Positions 25,583 to 35,479 of a stretch of DNA of 64,000 nucleotides are shown one piece after another. Below the pieces are notes generated by a model, which saw only the letters and a list, made by a program, of their open reading frames with translations, searched no databases and was not told the DNA's origin. The translations under genes were made by a program, and so were the position numbers. The stretch is from JBOGCH01 sp051656645 (lineage in GTDB: Bacteria > Bacteroidota > Bacteroidia > Bacteroidales > Marinifilaceae): NCBI GenBank assembly GCA_051656645.1, contig JBOGCH010000022.1, forward strand, positions 41,451 to 105,450, given 5' to 3'. Numbering within the stretch: position 1 is the stretch's first letter; each line of letters starts with the position of its first letter.

Positions 25583-28174
25583 TTATTTATTTGTAAAGAC
25601 AAGCTTGTCGTCCTTAACATCTACAACAATCTTATGATCCTTAGAAACCTCTTCTGCCAATATCTGTTTTGACAAATCATTTAATAGCATGCGCTGCATA
25701 GCACGTTTCACAGGACGAGCACCAAATTGTGGATCATAACCCTCATCTGCAAGCCAGTGTATTGCAGCATCAGTTAATTCAATTTCTAATCCATTACCTT
25801 TTAGTAAGTTTTTCAATCCTTGTACCTGAATCTTAACAATATCTACAATCTCATCATGTCGTAATGGAGTGAACATTACTATCTCATCAATTCTGTTAAG
25901 TAACTCAGGACGCATTGTTTGTTTCAATAAATTGAATACTTCCTCGTTGGTTTCTTGAATTACATTATCACGATCCTTATCGTCAATATCTTTAAGCTTT
26001 TCCTGGATAATATGTGCTCCAATATTTGACGTCATAATGATTATTGTGTTTTTAAAATCAACTACACGTCCTTTATTATCAGTTAATCTACCATCATCCA
26101 ATACCTGCAATAATATATTAAATACATCAGGATGAGCTTTCTCAATTTCATCCAACAGAACTACAGAATATGGCTTTCTACGAACAGCTTCCGTTAATTG
26201 GCCACCTTCATCATAACCTACGTATCCCGGAGGAGCTCCAATCAAACGTGATACGGCATGCTTCTCTTGATACTCGGACATATCTATCCTTGTCATCAAA
26301 GATTCATCATCAAATAAGAATTCCGCCAATGCTTTCGCTAGCTCTGTTTTACCGACACCTGTAGTTCCTAAGAAGATGAAAGAACCTATTGGGCGTTTAG
26401 CATCCTGCAATCCAGCTCTATTACGGCGTACAGCATCTGCCAATGCGGCAATAGCTACATCTTGTCCCACTACGCGCTTATGTAACTGATCCTCCAACGT
26501 CAATAATTTTGCACGTTCGCTCTGCATCATGCGATTCACAGGAATTCCTGTCCATTTAGAAACCACAGCTGCAATATCATCAGATGTAACTTCTTCGCGT
26601 ATTAACGATTCACTACTTTGTCGTTGAGACAGTTCATTTTTGACATTCTCAATTCTTTCCTCAGCCTCCTTAATTTTTCCATAGCGCAATTCGGCTACCT
26701 TTCCATAATCTCCTTCGCGCTCAGCCTTCTGAGCTTCAAATTTATACTGCTCAATAGCATCTTTATTTTTCTGAATTTCGTCAATCAAGCTACGCTCAGA
26801 CTCCCATTGCGCTCGCAATTTAGTGCGTTCTTCACTTAAATTAGCTATTTCTTTAACAATGTCGTCCATCTTCTTACTTTGGCCTTCACGCTTAATTGCT
26901 TCGCGTTCTATCTCTAATTGTTGAATTTTTCTATCTAATTCATCAATTTCTTCAGGCACAGAATTCATTTCGAGTCGTAATTTTGCAGCCGCCTCATCAA
27001 CGAGATCAATAGCTTTATCTGGTAAAAATCTATCCGAAATATATCTATGCGATAGCTCTACCGAAGCAATTATTGCATCGTCGGTAATACGAACTTTATG
27101 ATGATTCTCATATCGTTCTTTCAAACCACGCATAATACTAATTGCACTCATCACATCCGGCTCATTAACCAATACCTTCTGAAATCTTCGCTCCAAAGCC
27201 TTGTCTTGCTCAAAATACTTTTGATACTCATTGAGTGTAGTTGCACCGATAGAGCGTAAATCGCCACGCGCCAATGCAGGTTTTAGTATATTTGCCGCAT
27301 CCATTGCTCCTTCGCCTTTACCTGCTCCAACCAATGTATGTATTTCATCAATAAATAGGATTATCTCTCCTTCCGAACCAATTACCTCATTCACTACAGC
27401 TTTTAAACGTTCTTCAAACTCTCCTTTATACTTCGCTCCGGCCACTAATGCACCCATGTCAAGCGAAAAAATAAGTTTGCTTTGTAAATTAGAAGGAACA
27501 TCACCGCTTATAATGCGTTGGGCCAATCCCTCTGCAATTGCTGTTTTACCCACACCGGGCTCACCAATAAGAATCGGGTTATTTTTAGTTCGACGCGATA
27601 ATATCTGCAACACTCTCCTAATTTCCTCATCTCTACCTATAACAGGATCCAAACGTCCATTACGCGCACGCTCGTTTAGATTCACAGCATAGCGTCCAAG
27701 AGCGTCATAGCTTTCCTCGGCCGACTGACTGTTTACTTTTGCTCCTTTGCGTAACTCTAGTATCGCTGCTTTTGTATCTTTCTCGTTCAAACCACTGTCT
27801 TTTAGCAACTGGGCAACCTGATCTCTATTATCCAGTAGTCCAAGAAGAATATGCTCCAACGATACATATTGGTCTCCCATCTCCTTAGCCAAATCCATTG
27901 CTTTTTGCAAAGCAGTATTCGAATCCTTAGACAAATAGGGTTCACCTCCAGATACTTTTGGATATCCATCAACAATCCGGTCTACTGCCAAATGTAAATT
28001 ATGAGCATTTACACCTTGTTTGCTGAAAATAAATGAGGTGATATTCTCCCCTACGTTGAGAAGAGCACGTAAAAGATGGCCAGTTTCAATAGCTTGTTGT
28101 CCTTTACTCTGTGCCAACTGAATTGCTTCCTGAAGCAACTCTTGCGATTTAATGGTATAATTATTCATGTTCAT
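25583..28174 (-). CDS. clpB: ATP-dependent disaggregase ClpB
   Basis: This 863-residue chaperone (from the ATG at 28174, giving MNMNNYTIKSQE as in relatives; an upstream ATG at 28216 adds 14 unlikely residues) has the full ClpB architecture. It has an N-terminal Clp repeat domain, a first AAA+ module with Walker A GEPGVGKT (204-211), the coiled-coil middle domain (about 400-525, rich in Glu/Lys/Arg), and a second AAA+ module with GTTGVGKT and the arginine finger region. ClpB rescues aggregated proteins together with DnaK/DnaJ. No heat-shock operator is visible upstream. It is monocistronic. Confidence 0.96.
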   Translation of the reverse strand: MNMNNYTIKSQELLQEAIQLAQSKGQQAIETGHLLRALLNVGENITSFIFSKQGVNAHNLHLAVDRIVDGYPKVSGGEPYLSKDSNTALQKAMDLAKEMGDQYVSLEHILLGLLDNRDQVAQLLKDSGLNEKDTKAAILELRKGAKVNSQSAEESYDALGRYAVNLNERARNGRLDPVIGRDEEIRRVLQILSRRTKNNPILIGEPGVGKTAIAEGLAQRIISGDVPSNLQSKLIFSLDMGALVAGAKYKGEFEERLKAVVNEVIGSEGEIILFIDEIHTLVGAGKGEGAMDAANILKPALARGDLRSIGATTLNEYQKYFEQDKALERRFQKVLVNEPDVMSAISIMRGLKERYENHHKVRITDDAIIASVELSHRYISDRFLPDKAIDLVDEAAAKLRLEMNSVPEEIDELDRKIQQLEIEREAIKREGQSKKMDDIVKEIANLSEERTKLRAQWESERSLIDEIQKNKDAIEQYKFEAQKAEREGDYGKVAELRYGKIKEAEERIENVKNELSQRQSSESLIREEVTSDDIAAVVSKWTGIPVNRMMQSERAKLLTLEDQLHKRVVGQDVAIAALADAVRRNRAGLQDAKRPIGSFIFLGTTGVGKTELAKALAEFLFDDESLMTRIDMSEYQEKHAVSRLIGAPPGYVGYDEGGQLTEAVRRKPYSVVLLDEIEKAHPDVFNILLQVLDDGRLTDNKGRVVDFKNTIIIMTSNIGAHIIQEKLKDIDDKDRDNVIQETNEEVFNLLKQTMRPELLNRIDEIVMFTPLRHDEIVDIVKIQVQGLKNLLKGNGLEIELTDAAIHWLADEGYDPQFGARPVKRAMQRMLLNDLSKQILAEEVSKDHKIVVDVKDDKLVFTNK

Positions 28175-28294
28175 AGCACTCTCTGTTACATGTTGATATT
28201 TCGCTATAATCAACAATTATACCGTTCCTGTCCAACAAAGGTTTCAAGACTAATTTAAATCTCAAATACTCTTTCTGCTATTCTAATTAATGAC

Positions 28295-28324
28295 AAAATG
28301 ACAGCGCTTTCGCACTGTCATTTT
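28295..28324 (-). terminator. Terminator of the sulfatase gene
   Basis: AAAATGACAG pairs perfectly with CTGTCATTTT around a 10-nt loop that includes further G-C pairing. On the minus strand it is preceded by the stop codon and followed by TTTGTC. Confidence 0.75.
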
Positions 28325-28326
28325 AT

Positions 28327-29838
28327 TTATTGTTTACTCCAAAATGGTTTGAGTGTATTTCCCTGCTTATCTTCCGGATAAAGCGCCGTCTCCTTTTCCA
28401 ACTGTCTACTCATAGTTTTTACCATTTGCTCAACTCGTTTCGGATACTTACTCGATAAATCTTCTGTTTCCGATGGATCAGCTTTCAAATTATACAATCT
28501 ATAACCTGGTCTAGCTGATGTCTCCGGATTGTAATTATAAATCAACTTCCATTCACCTTGCATAAAGGTTGTAAAATAACTTTCATTATGCGCATGGGGA
28601 AAATGCATCAATACTTGCTCAGGGCGTTTACACTTTCCGCCTTTTAGTTGTTTTTTTAAGTTATAACCATCAATGACATAATTCTTAGGAATCTCACATC
28701 CGGCTAAATCTAATACTGTTGGAAAAATATCCATTACAGTTCCAATTTGGGATTGAATGGCTCCACATTTAATCGGCATTCTGCGTTGATTTACTTGTTC
28801 TGTATTTGGTGCAGCCCACCCAACAATAAATGGAATTCTTGTTCCTCCCTCATACTCAGTCCCTTTCTTTCCTCTCAAAGGTGCTGAAGAAGTAATACCC
28901 TTCATCTGTCCCATAGGGGCATCTGATCCGTTATCGCCAAGAAAAACAATCAATGTGTTCTCTGCTATTCCTAACTCTTGAAGATGATCCATTACATCTC
29001 CCAACGATTTATCCATTCCCTCAATTAAAGTTGCAAAAGCCTTAGCTTGCTGCGATTTATCACTATGAGCATAGTTTTCAATAAAACGCTTATCTGTTTC
29101 AAAAGGCGAATGTGCTGCATAATGCGCCATGTGTAAAAAGAAAGGTCTACCCTCTTTCACGGCTTTACTAATTTCCTGTTTTGCCTCCACCGTCAAAGCC
29201 TCCGATAAAAACATGTCTTGTCCATGGTATTTTTCTAACCCGGGAACTGCATGGGATTTTGCACCCTTCAAATGCCCATAACCATGCTCACCATAATAAC
29301 TTCCCGGATGTCCAATGCCGCTTCCTGCCACATTTACATCAAAACCCACATTTACAGGATTTACCCCCTCACTCATACTACAACCAAAATGCGCTTTACC
29401 TACATGTATTGTCTTATATCCAGCACCTCGCAGAACCTGAGGCATTGTTACGCTTTCAGAACACAATCCCATCCAATTCCAGTCCGTGGGTCCATATGGC
29501 GTTTTGTTATTGCTTCCTGCATTTATCCAATTCGTAGTTCTATGTCGTGTTGAGTTTTGTCCAGTCATCACAGATGCTCTTGAAGGTGAGCTCACACTTT
29601 GAGCATAAAACCGCGTAAAACGCGTACCTTGTTCCGATAAACGTTCCATACTTGGCGTTCTGTACCAATCATTAAGCGGATATTTAACAGGATTCCCGTC
29701 AGTATCTGTCAAAAAAGGAACAGATGTATCCATCACGCCCATATCGTCAACAATAAAAACAATAACATTAGGTTTTTCCTGCGCACACACAGTCTGCAAC
29801 CCCAATGTAGCTAGAGGTAATAGTAAATGTTTAGTCAT
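28327..29838 (-). CDS. Serine-type sulfatase
   Basis: This 503-residue secreted enzyme has a signal peptide ending near VCAQ and the sulfatase (S1) fold. Metal-binding Asp residues appear in IVDDMG (Asp31/Asp32). The catalytic signature is S-S-P-S-R (83-87), so Ser83 would be oxidised to formylglycine; this is the Ser rather than the Cys variant. Further blocks are GKAHFG, FLGDNGSD and GGTRIPF. It removes sulfate from a carbohydrate or other ester; the substrate is unknown. Bacteroidota use an anaerobic radical-SAM maturase (anSME) for this, and none is encoded here. It lies near no SusC/SusD genes. Confidence 0.88.
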   Translation of the reverse strand: MTKHLLLPLATLGLQTVCAQEKPNVIVFIVDDMGVMDTSVPFLTDTDGNPVKYPLNDWYRTPSMERLSEQGTRFTRFYAQSVSSPSRASVMTGQNSTRHRTTNWINAGSNNKTPYGPTDWNWMGLCSESVTMPQVLRGAGYKTIHVGKAHFGCSMSEGVNPVNVGFDVNVAGSGIGHPGSYYGEHGYGHLKGAKSHAVPGLEKYHGQDMFLSEALTVEAKQEISKAVKEGRPFFLHMAHYAAHSPFETDKRFIENYAHSDKSQQAKAFATLIEGMDKSLGDVMDHLQELGIAENTLIVFLGDNGSDAPMGQMKGITSSAPLRGKKGTEYEGGTRIPFIVGWAAPNTEQVNQRRMPIKCGAIQSQIGTVMDIFPTVLDLAGCEIPKNYVIDGYNLKKQLKGGKCKRPEQVLMHFPHAHNESYFTTFMQGEWKLIYNYNPETSARPGYRLYNLKADPSETEDLSSKYPKRVEQMVKTMSRQLEKETALYPEDKQGNTLKPFWSKQ

Positions 29839-29866
29839 AATATAATAGTAAATAAATAGATCCTTC

Positions 29867-30571
29867 TTAAACCTTGTTTAAAAAACTTATTGTATGGCAA
29901 GCAACTATAACAGCTGTTTCTGTTCTCAATCTGCTATTTCCCAATGTGATAGGTTTAAAACCACGTGCTACAGCATACTCCACTTCTTGCTCAGAAAAAT
30001 CGCCCTCAGGTCCTATCATAATAGTAACATTCTCTCCTATCTCATAACACTCCTCAATTCTATATTTCTCTCCTTCATTGCAATGGGCTATAAATTTATG
30101 TTTCGTTTCACAACTATCTACAAATTTCTTAAAAGCTGTCATCCCTTGCAACGCAGGCAAATAAGCTTTCAACGATTGCTTCATGGCAGAAATTATAACT
30201 TTTTCTAAACGCTCATCTTTCACTACTTTACGTTCAGAGTGTGCAGACTCCAACATCACAAACTTATTTGTCCCAATTTCTGTACATTTTTCCAGAAACC
30301 ATTCAGTTCTATCAATATTTTTAGTCGGAGCTACTGCAAGTGTTAACTTGTAATTACGCTTACCAAACTCTTCCTGCTTCTCAAAACAGTGTACTTTACA
30401 AGCGGATGGAGACGCCTCCACAACACGGCCATGATAAAACCCACCATGTCCATCAATTAACTCAATCTCATCATTCTCCTTCAAGCGTAAAACACGTACA
30501 CAATGTTTAGATTCCTCTTTACTCATTGTATAGTCATTACCTTTAATATCCGGTGTAAAAAACAAATGCAT
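29867..30571 (-). CDS. rsmE: 16S rRNA m3U1498 methyltransferase
   Basis: This 234-residue protein has an N-terminal PUA-like domain and a C-terminal SPOUT (trefoil-knot) methyltransferase domain. Family blocks are SKHCVRVLRLKENDEI, the substrate segment EKCTEIG, MIGPEGDFSEQE, and LGNSRLRTETAVI, which forms the S-adenosylmethionine site. It methylates uridine 1498 of 16S rRNA. It is upstream of the sulfatase gene by 28 bp on the same strand and may be cotranscribed with it. Confidence 0.93.
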   Translation of the reverse strand: MHLFFTPDIKGNDYTMSKEESKHCVRVLRLKENDEIELIDGHGGFYHGRVVEASPSACKVHCFEKQEEFGKRNYKLTLAVAPTKNIDRTEWFLEKCTEIGTNKFVMLESAHSERKVVKDERLEKVIISAMKQSLKAYLPALQGMTAFKKFVDSCETKHKFIAHCNEGEKYRIEECYEIGENVTIMIGPEGDFSEQEVEYAVARGFKPITLGNSRLRTETAVIVACHTISFLNKV

Positions 30572-30888
30572 ATTTTATCTTATCAAGTTTTGTAATACTC
30601 TGTCATAGCAAATATACATTTTTTCACTCAATACTATACAACACTATTCATATTCGTCCTATTTTTACGCACACAATTAATTAACAATTACGTCAAAATG
30701 GATTTAATAAGAAAACTTTTATTCGTATTTTTAAATTCAAACTAACACTCCCATCAATCTCTTTATTTTTTTTAGAAAAAGAATAACTATCTCCTATATA
30801 TTTGAAAAATATCACGCAAATACATATTTGTATGACAAAATATTTATATTTGTATTCCTCTATCTCAACTTTATAATTTTTTTACAAT
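30572..30888. other. Divergent AT-rich intergenic region
   Basis: This 317-bp region separates rsmE (minus) from the first AraC-type regulator (plus). It is very AT-rich with long A and T runs. A TATATTTG -7 element (30845-30852) precedes the regulator. I see no other structure or gene. Confidence 0.6.
30845..30852 (+). promoter_or_regulatory. Bacteroidota -7 element for AraC-type regulator
   Basis: TATATTTG matches the -7 consensus and lies 36 bp before the ATG. Several TTTG sequences lie upstream, but none at the ideal 19-20 nt spacing. Confidence 0.4.
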
Positions 30889-32058
30889 ATGTGGTCAAGC
30901 CTTTTTGTATTGATGCCCATTTTTATTAGTATTGTTTATGCTTTTATATTGCTCACCCGTAAGGGATGCAATAGGAAATTAGCCTATATCATGTCATCTT
31001 CCCTTATTTTAGGAACTGGAATGTATCTCATCATGGGCGCTTATTATTTATACAACTATGAACTTTTCTATCAACTTGACATCATATACAATTATCTAGC
31101 GCTTCTCTTATTCCCAACCGCAATTCTATACATTAACATACTGACTCGCAATACAATTAATCCCGCTAAATTATTTCTCATTTTTATTCCTCCATTTATA
31201 CTTAGCACTGCTATATGGATTATGTATTACAACATCGGACATAGTTTAGCCACTCAGTTCATCCAAAATGCCTATTATGGTAAAGATATCGCATTACCTT
31301 CTCACAGTGCATTGAAATGGCTCTACACAATAGGATTTAAATATTTTAATTACATTATTTCGCTTCAAATTCTATGCTTTTTGTTCGATTCCTACATTGC
31401 ATTAAAAACATATAGGAGTACACTGAACAACTATTACTCGGATGCAGACTGTGCAAAATATAAGAAACACTATATCACAGTTATTGGCATTATATGTTGG
31501 GGCATTACATGTCTAGCATACAGTATTGTATCATCATTCTTTCCACGCAGCGAGTATGCCTTTGTTAACTATTTATTTATTGTTCATTTTATTATCATAT
31601 TTGTCGTTGGCCATTCAGCATCTCGTATTACCCACACAATGGCCGATATTATTGCACGTAATGATCACATTGAGCAAATGATGGATGTTAGCAAAGTAAG
31701 TATCACAGACGATGAAATATATGCCAAACTTATATTTCATATTGAAGAAAGTAAGGCATATTTGGTTCCACAACTCTCAATTTATGATCTTTGCACAGAA
31801 CTCAATGTCAATCGCATTCGCTTATCGTATGTCATCTTTGAACACTTTGGACTAAGTTTCTCTGCATATATTAATAAGCTTCGTGTAGAATATGCAACAG
31901 AATACTTAAGACAAAATCCAGATATCCATATTGATAGTTTATATACTCTATGCGGATTCACAAGTATTGCGTCATTCTATCGTTCATTCAAGTCCTTTAA
32001 GCATTGCTCTCCAAAGCAATGGGCAATATCAGGTAATGACAGTATTTCCATTGCCTAA
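30889..32058 (+). CDS. Membrane-embedded AraC-type regulator, first copy
   Basis: This 389-residue protein has about six or seven hydrophobic segments in residues 1-250. A short linker and a C-terminal AraC-type double helix-turn-helix domain follow (about 290-385). The domain shows LSIYDLCTELNVNR and the second-helix pattern CGFTSIASFYRSFK...SPKQW. This is a membrane sensor fused directly to a DNA-binding domain, a design known from Bacteroidota. The signal is not known. The next gene is its paralogue, and both lie directly upstream of an M60 metallopeptidase gene, which suggests that the regulators control it (inference). Confidence 0.85.
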   Translation: MWSSLFVLMPIFISIVYAFILLTRKGCNRKLAYIMSSSLILGTGMYLIMGAYYLYNYELFYQLDIIYNYLALLLFPTAILYINILTRNTINPAKLFLIFIPPFILSTAIWIMYYNIGHSLATQFIQNAYYGKDIALPSHSALKWLYTIGFKYFNYIISLQILCFLFDSYIALKTYRSTLNNYYSDADCAKYKKHYITVIGIICWGITCLAYSIVSSFFPRSEYAFVNYLFIVHFIIIFVVGHSASRITHTMADIIARNDHIEQMMDVSKVSITDDEIYAKLIFHIEESKAYLVPQLSIYDLCTELNVNRIRLSYVIFEHFGLSFSAYINKLRVEYATEYLRQNPDIHIDSLYTLCGFTSIASFYRSFKSFKHCSPKQWAISGNDSISIA

Positions 32059-32113
32059 ATGGCATGAAAATTCATTTAGTATACATTGATAACATCTCAA
32101 AATAATTCGAATT

Positions 32114-33286
32114 ATGTGGTCTTATTTTTTTGTCGCACTCCCCACTATTCTAAGTCTTGTTTTTGCAATTCTATTACTATTTTATAAAGGTTGTAACAGA
32201 AAATTAGCCTACTCTATGTCGGCATGTCTCTTTATCGGGATGCTCATTTATGTCATTTTAGGAGCCTATTATCTTCAAGATTACGAGTTGACGTTCTCGT
32301 TGGATATTGTCTATGGCTATGCACTACCACTTATTTTTCCTGCAGGAACAATATATGTAAATATACTCACACAAAATACTATATCACGGGTCAAATTGTC
32401 CGTAATTCTTTTACCCCCTCTCATTTATGGTACTATTATTTGGACCTTGTATTATATGATAGGCCATAACATAGGTATACAACTTATGCAGAATGTATAT
32501 TATGGCATGAATATTATTCTTCCACATAATACTATTTTAAAATATATTGATTTTATAGGCTTTAAGTTTTTCAATTATTTCATTGCATACCAAATTCTTT
32601 ACTTCTTATTCGATACTTATATTGCTTTGACAACATATAATAAATGCTTACAACATTATTATTCAGATAGTGACAGTAGGAAATACCGAATGCACTATGT
32701 CACCATAATCAGCTTTATGTGTCTTTCATTTACCTGTTTGCTATACTGTATCATAATCAAATATTATCCTAGAAGCCAATATAATTACATCAACTATCTT
32801 TTCTTTATTCATAGTATCCTTATATATTTCATCGGACGGTCTATATTGCAAACCACACATACAATGCACGATGTTATATCACAGAATCAGCGTATTGAGC
32901 AACTCATAACAAACAGCGAAACAAAACTAACCGACACCGAAATATTCAATAAGCTAACCATATGCTTAGTACAAAATAAGTTTATTCTACATCCACATTT
33001 ATCAATTTACGACTTATGTACCGAACTTAACGTTAATCGTATCAGATTAACTTCAATTATTCAAGAACATCATAATCTTAGCTTTGCTGCCTATATCAAC
33101 AAGCTACGTATCGACTACGCATGCGAATGTTTAAAAAGAAAACCAAACACAACCATTGACAATTTATTTGCACAATGCGGATTCAACAGCATAGCCTCAT
33201 TTTATCGTGCTTTTAAAGCAAACAAGCAATGCTCTCCAAAACAATGGTTAAGTACAAATTGCTATCAATGTGAAGTTAATGAATAA
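32114..33286 (+). CDS. Membrane-embedded AraC-type regulator, second copy
   Basis: This 390-residue protein has the same layout as its neighbour: hydrophobic segments in residues 1-250 and an AraC-type helix-turn-helix at about 290-385 (LSIYDLCTELNVNRIRL, then CGFNSIASFYRAFK). The two proteins match along their whole length, for instance KGCNRKLAY near residue 27 and FPAxxxYxNILTxNTI near residue 80. They clearly arose by tandem duplication. The HTH regions are the most conserved parts. The membrane parts differ more, which fits divergence in signal. It lies 55 bp after the first copy and about 100 bp before the M60 gene. Confidence 0.85.
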   Translation: MWSYFFVALPTILSLVFAILLLFYKGCNRKLAYSMSACLFIGMLIYVILGAYYLQDYELTFSLDIVYGYALPLIFPAGTIYVNILTQNTISRVKLSVILLPPLIYGTIIWTLYYMIGHNIGIQLMQNVYYGMNIILPHNTILKYIDFIGFKFFNYFIAYQILYFLFDTYIALTTYNKCLQHYYSDSDSRKYRMHYVTIISFMCLSFTCLLYCIIIKYYPRSQYNYINYLFFIHSILIYFIGRSILQTTHTMHDVISQNQRIEQLITNSETKLTDTEIFNKLTICLVQNKFILHPHLSIYDLCTELNVNRIRLTSIIQEHHNLSFAAYINKLRIDYACECLKRKPNTTIDNLFAQCGFNSIASFYRAFKANKQCSPKQWLSTNCYQCEVNE

Positions 33287-33385
33287 ATGCTTACCCGTTT
33301 TATTATGAATATTTGTTTTTATAGTTATTTTTACAAAAAATTGTTTTAACGGAAGAAACAATTATCACCATTAAAAATAAATATT

Positions 33386-34912
33386 ATGAAGCGAGTATTA
33401 TCTTTATTACTTGTTCTAGCTCTAAGTGCTTCTGCTCTTTTTGCTCAGGACAGTAATGAGCATATCCAAAATGATATGCAATTCTTCACTGATGCCAGTT
33501 GTAGAACATTAAAAAAAGGTATCAAAGAACGTAAGTTAAAAAATTTCCAAAGTACTTTATTGCGCAATGTTGCTGAACAAATTCTTAGTGGAAACTTTGA
33601 TACCACATATGTTGCTGCCACATATAAAGCCTATTTATCTCCAAATAAAGTTGGCGAGCAATTACGTATCGGACAGGGATTCAGTAAATATGAAAACATC
33701 ACTGGTATGTATCTTCCTCAAGGAGAACACATCATTTTTCTTTCAAATCCAGGCAAACATAAAGTAAACCTACTAATTCCAAACTGGATGCGCAAACCTG
33801 CAGATGGTGTTGAACCAACTAAAGATCCAAACGGATGGGGAATTCATGTACAACGCATTGAATTGACCGAAGGACTCAATCGCATCGATGCTAAATACGC
33901 TAGTAATGCATATATAGAGTATTTCATGGAAAATCCGCAAGACGCACCTCGCATCGCCGTACATTTCCCAACAGGAAAAGTAAATGGCTATTTTGACGGA
34001 ACTACGCAAACAGAAGAACAATGGAATAAACTTCTAGACAACGCAGTTAGCCCTATAATGGATGCTAAAGGAAAACATATTCAAGTTGCATATCCTGTAG
34101 AATGGTTTAACACATTTACAAAAGGACGTGGTGTTGAGCTTATTAAGAATTACGATAATATGCTTAATATGCAATACACATTCATGGGTCTTGTTAAATA
34201 CAATCGTGTTCCAGAAAACAAAATTCTTGCTCGTGTAAACTTTAACTACTACATGTTCCGTGACGGCGATGGCGTTGCATACCTTGGTAATAAAGGAACA
34301 ATGAACATGGTTGCAAACCCTGACGTAGTTATCAAGGGCGATCCTTGTTGGGGATTTAGTCATGAAGTAGGACACGTGTTACAAATGCGTCCACAATTAA
34401 CATGGGGCGGAATGACTGAAGTTAGTAATAATTTATTTTCCCTTTACGTTGCAGCACAATATAAAAATGACAATCGTATAGCTGGAGCTTATGATAAAGC
34501 GCGAAAAGAAATTGCAGAAAATACAGAGCGTAACTCCTATCTTGCGCATGGAGACGTTTTTTGTCGTCTAGTTCCATTCTGGCAATTACATCTATATTTT
34601 TCTCAAAACGGAAATCCAGACTTCTATGCAGACGTAATGGAAGCAATGCGTACACGTGAACATGCTGGCACTGGAAATCAATCAATCAACAATCAATTCG
34701 AGTTTGTAAAAATTTGCTGTGATATTGCCAAATTAGACCTTACAGACTTCTTTGATAAATGGGGATTCTTCTGGACAGGCGAAATGAAAGTAGGCGATTA
34801 CGGTAACTATGAGTACAAAATTACAGAACAACAGGTTAACGAGACAAAAAAATATATTGCAGCTAAGAAGTATGCAAAACCAACCTCTGATTTAACTCTA
34901 ACAAGAGACTAA
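33386..34912 (+). CDS. Secreted M60-like metallopeptidase
   Basis: This 508-residue protein has a signal peptide ending near ALFAQ. The zinc-binding motif HEVGH is at residues 326-330 (Glu327 catalytic), with the downstream Glu ligand in GMTEVSNN. This pattern and the length fit the M60/enhancin-like family, whose members in gut bacteria cleave heavily O-glycosylated proteins such as mucins. Here that substrate is inferred only from the family. The N-terminal half holds a beta-rich region (about 90-200) like the accessory domain of the family. It has its own promoter region and follows two membrane-bound AraC-type regulators. Confidence 0.82.
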   Translation: MKRVLSLLLVLALSASALFAQDSNEHIQNDMQFFTDASCRTLKKGIKERKLKNFQSTLLRNVAEQILSGNFDTTYVAATYKAYLSPNKVGEQLRIGQGFSKYENITGMYLPQGEHIIFLSNPGKHKVNLLIPNWMRKPADGVEPTKDPNGWGIHVQRIELTEGLNRIDAKYASNAYIEYFMENPQDAPRIAVHFPTGKVNGYFDGTTQTEEQWNKLLDNAVSPIMDAKGKHIQVAYPVEWFNTFTKGRGVELIKNYDNMLNMQYTFMGLVKYNRVPENKILARVNFNYYMFRDGDGVAYLGNKGTMNMVANPDVVIKGDPCWGFSHEVGHVLQMRPQLTWGGMTEVSNNLFSLYVAAQYKNDNRIAGAYDKARKEIAENTERNSYLAHGDVFCRLVPFWQLHLYFSQNGNPDFYADVMEAMRTREHAGTGNQSINNQFEFVKICCDIAKLDLTDFFDKWGFFWTGEMKVGDYGNYEYKITEQQVNETKKYIAAKKYAKPTSDLTLTRD

Positions 34913-34964
34913 ACCTTTACCCCTTCTACATCGTTTATTAACGTATAACTATAACTCTTTGATT

Positions 34965-35240
34965 ATGGAAACAGAAGTTAAACATGTAGAAAACAAAAAC
35001 AGATTTGAGGTTAAATATGCCGATTATACAGCCTATCTCCAATACAAATTAGTAAATAATGCTTTGGATATTGTCAGTACCTATGTACCCAGCGAACTTA
35101 GAGGAAATGGTATAGCTGCCAATTTAGTACGTGCAGCTATGGAATATGCCAAACAACATAAGTTACAAATTATTCCAACTTGTCCTTACGTGGATACTTT
35201 TATCCGTAGATATCCTCAGTACAAAGAGCTACTTGTATAA
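34965..35240 (+). CDS. Small GNAT-family N-acetyltransferase
   Basis: This 91-residue protein is a minimal GNAT fold of the YjdJ/GNAT-like type: N-terminal strands (RFEVKYADYTAYLQYK), the acetyl-CoA pyrophosphate loop near ELRGNGIAANLVRAAMEYA, and a closing segment with IIPTCPYVDTFIRRYPQY. The start is the ATG at 34965; an upstream TTG at 34959 is in frame but unlikely. The substrate of the family is unknown. It is followed at once by a strong bidirectional terminator. Confidence 0.85.
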   Translation: METEVKHVENKNRFEVKYADYTAYLQYKLVNNALDIVSTYVPSELRGNGIAANLVRAAMEYAKQHKLQIIPTCPYVDTFIRRYPQYKELLV

Positions 35241-35246
35241 CGGAAA

Positions 35247-35290
35247 AATAAAATAGGGCTGTGTCTTTTATGACACAGCCCTATTTTATT
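35247..35290. terminator. Bidirectional terminator, 19-bp perfect stem
   Basis: AATAAAATAGGGCTGTGTC pairs perfectly with 35272-35290 around a 6-nt loop, between the converging acetyltransferase and ribbon-helix-helix genes. It overlaps the stop codon of the latter. Confidence 0.93.
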
Positions 35291-35468
35291 CCTTATCACT
35301 CTCCCCTTTCGCTTTCTTAGGAAAACGTTTATCCTTCTTCAAGGCATTGGTGATTATCCACTCCAATTGACCATTGAGGCTACGAAATTCATCATCCGCC
35401 CACTTCTCTACCGCGTCTAATATCTCCTTATTTATACGGAGCATGAACGACTTCTTTTCTTTTGCCAT
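35286..35468 (-). CDS. Arc-type ribbon-helix-helix protein
   Basis: This 60-residue protein is an Arc-like ribbon-helix-helix DNA-binding domain: a basic N-terminal strand (KKSFMLRINKEILDAV) followed by two helices (EKWADDEFRSLNGQLEWII and the next). It has a charged Lys-rich tail. It lies 11 bp after the SPFH gene on the same strand, a common pairing in Bacteroidota. The two tandem TGATATCA sites in the SPFH promoter (36363-36381) are the obvious candidate operator, so it may repress its own operon (inference). Confidence 0.85.
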   Translation of the reverse strand: MAKEKKSFMLRINKEILDAVEKWADDEFRSLNGQLEWIITNALKKDKRFPKKAKGESDKE

Positions 35469-35479
35469 ATCAATTTCTA

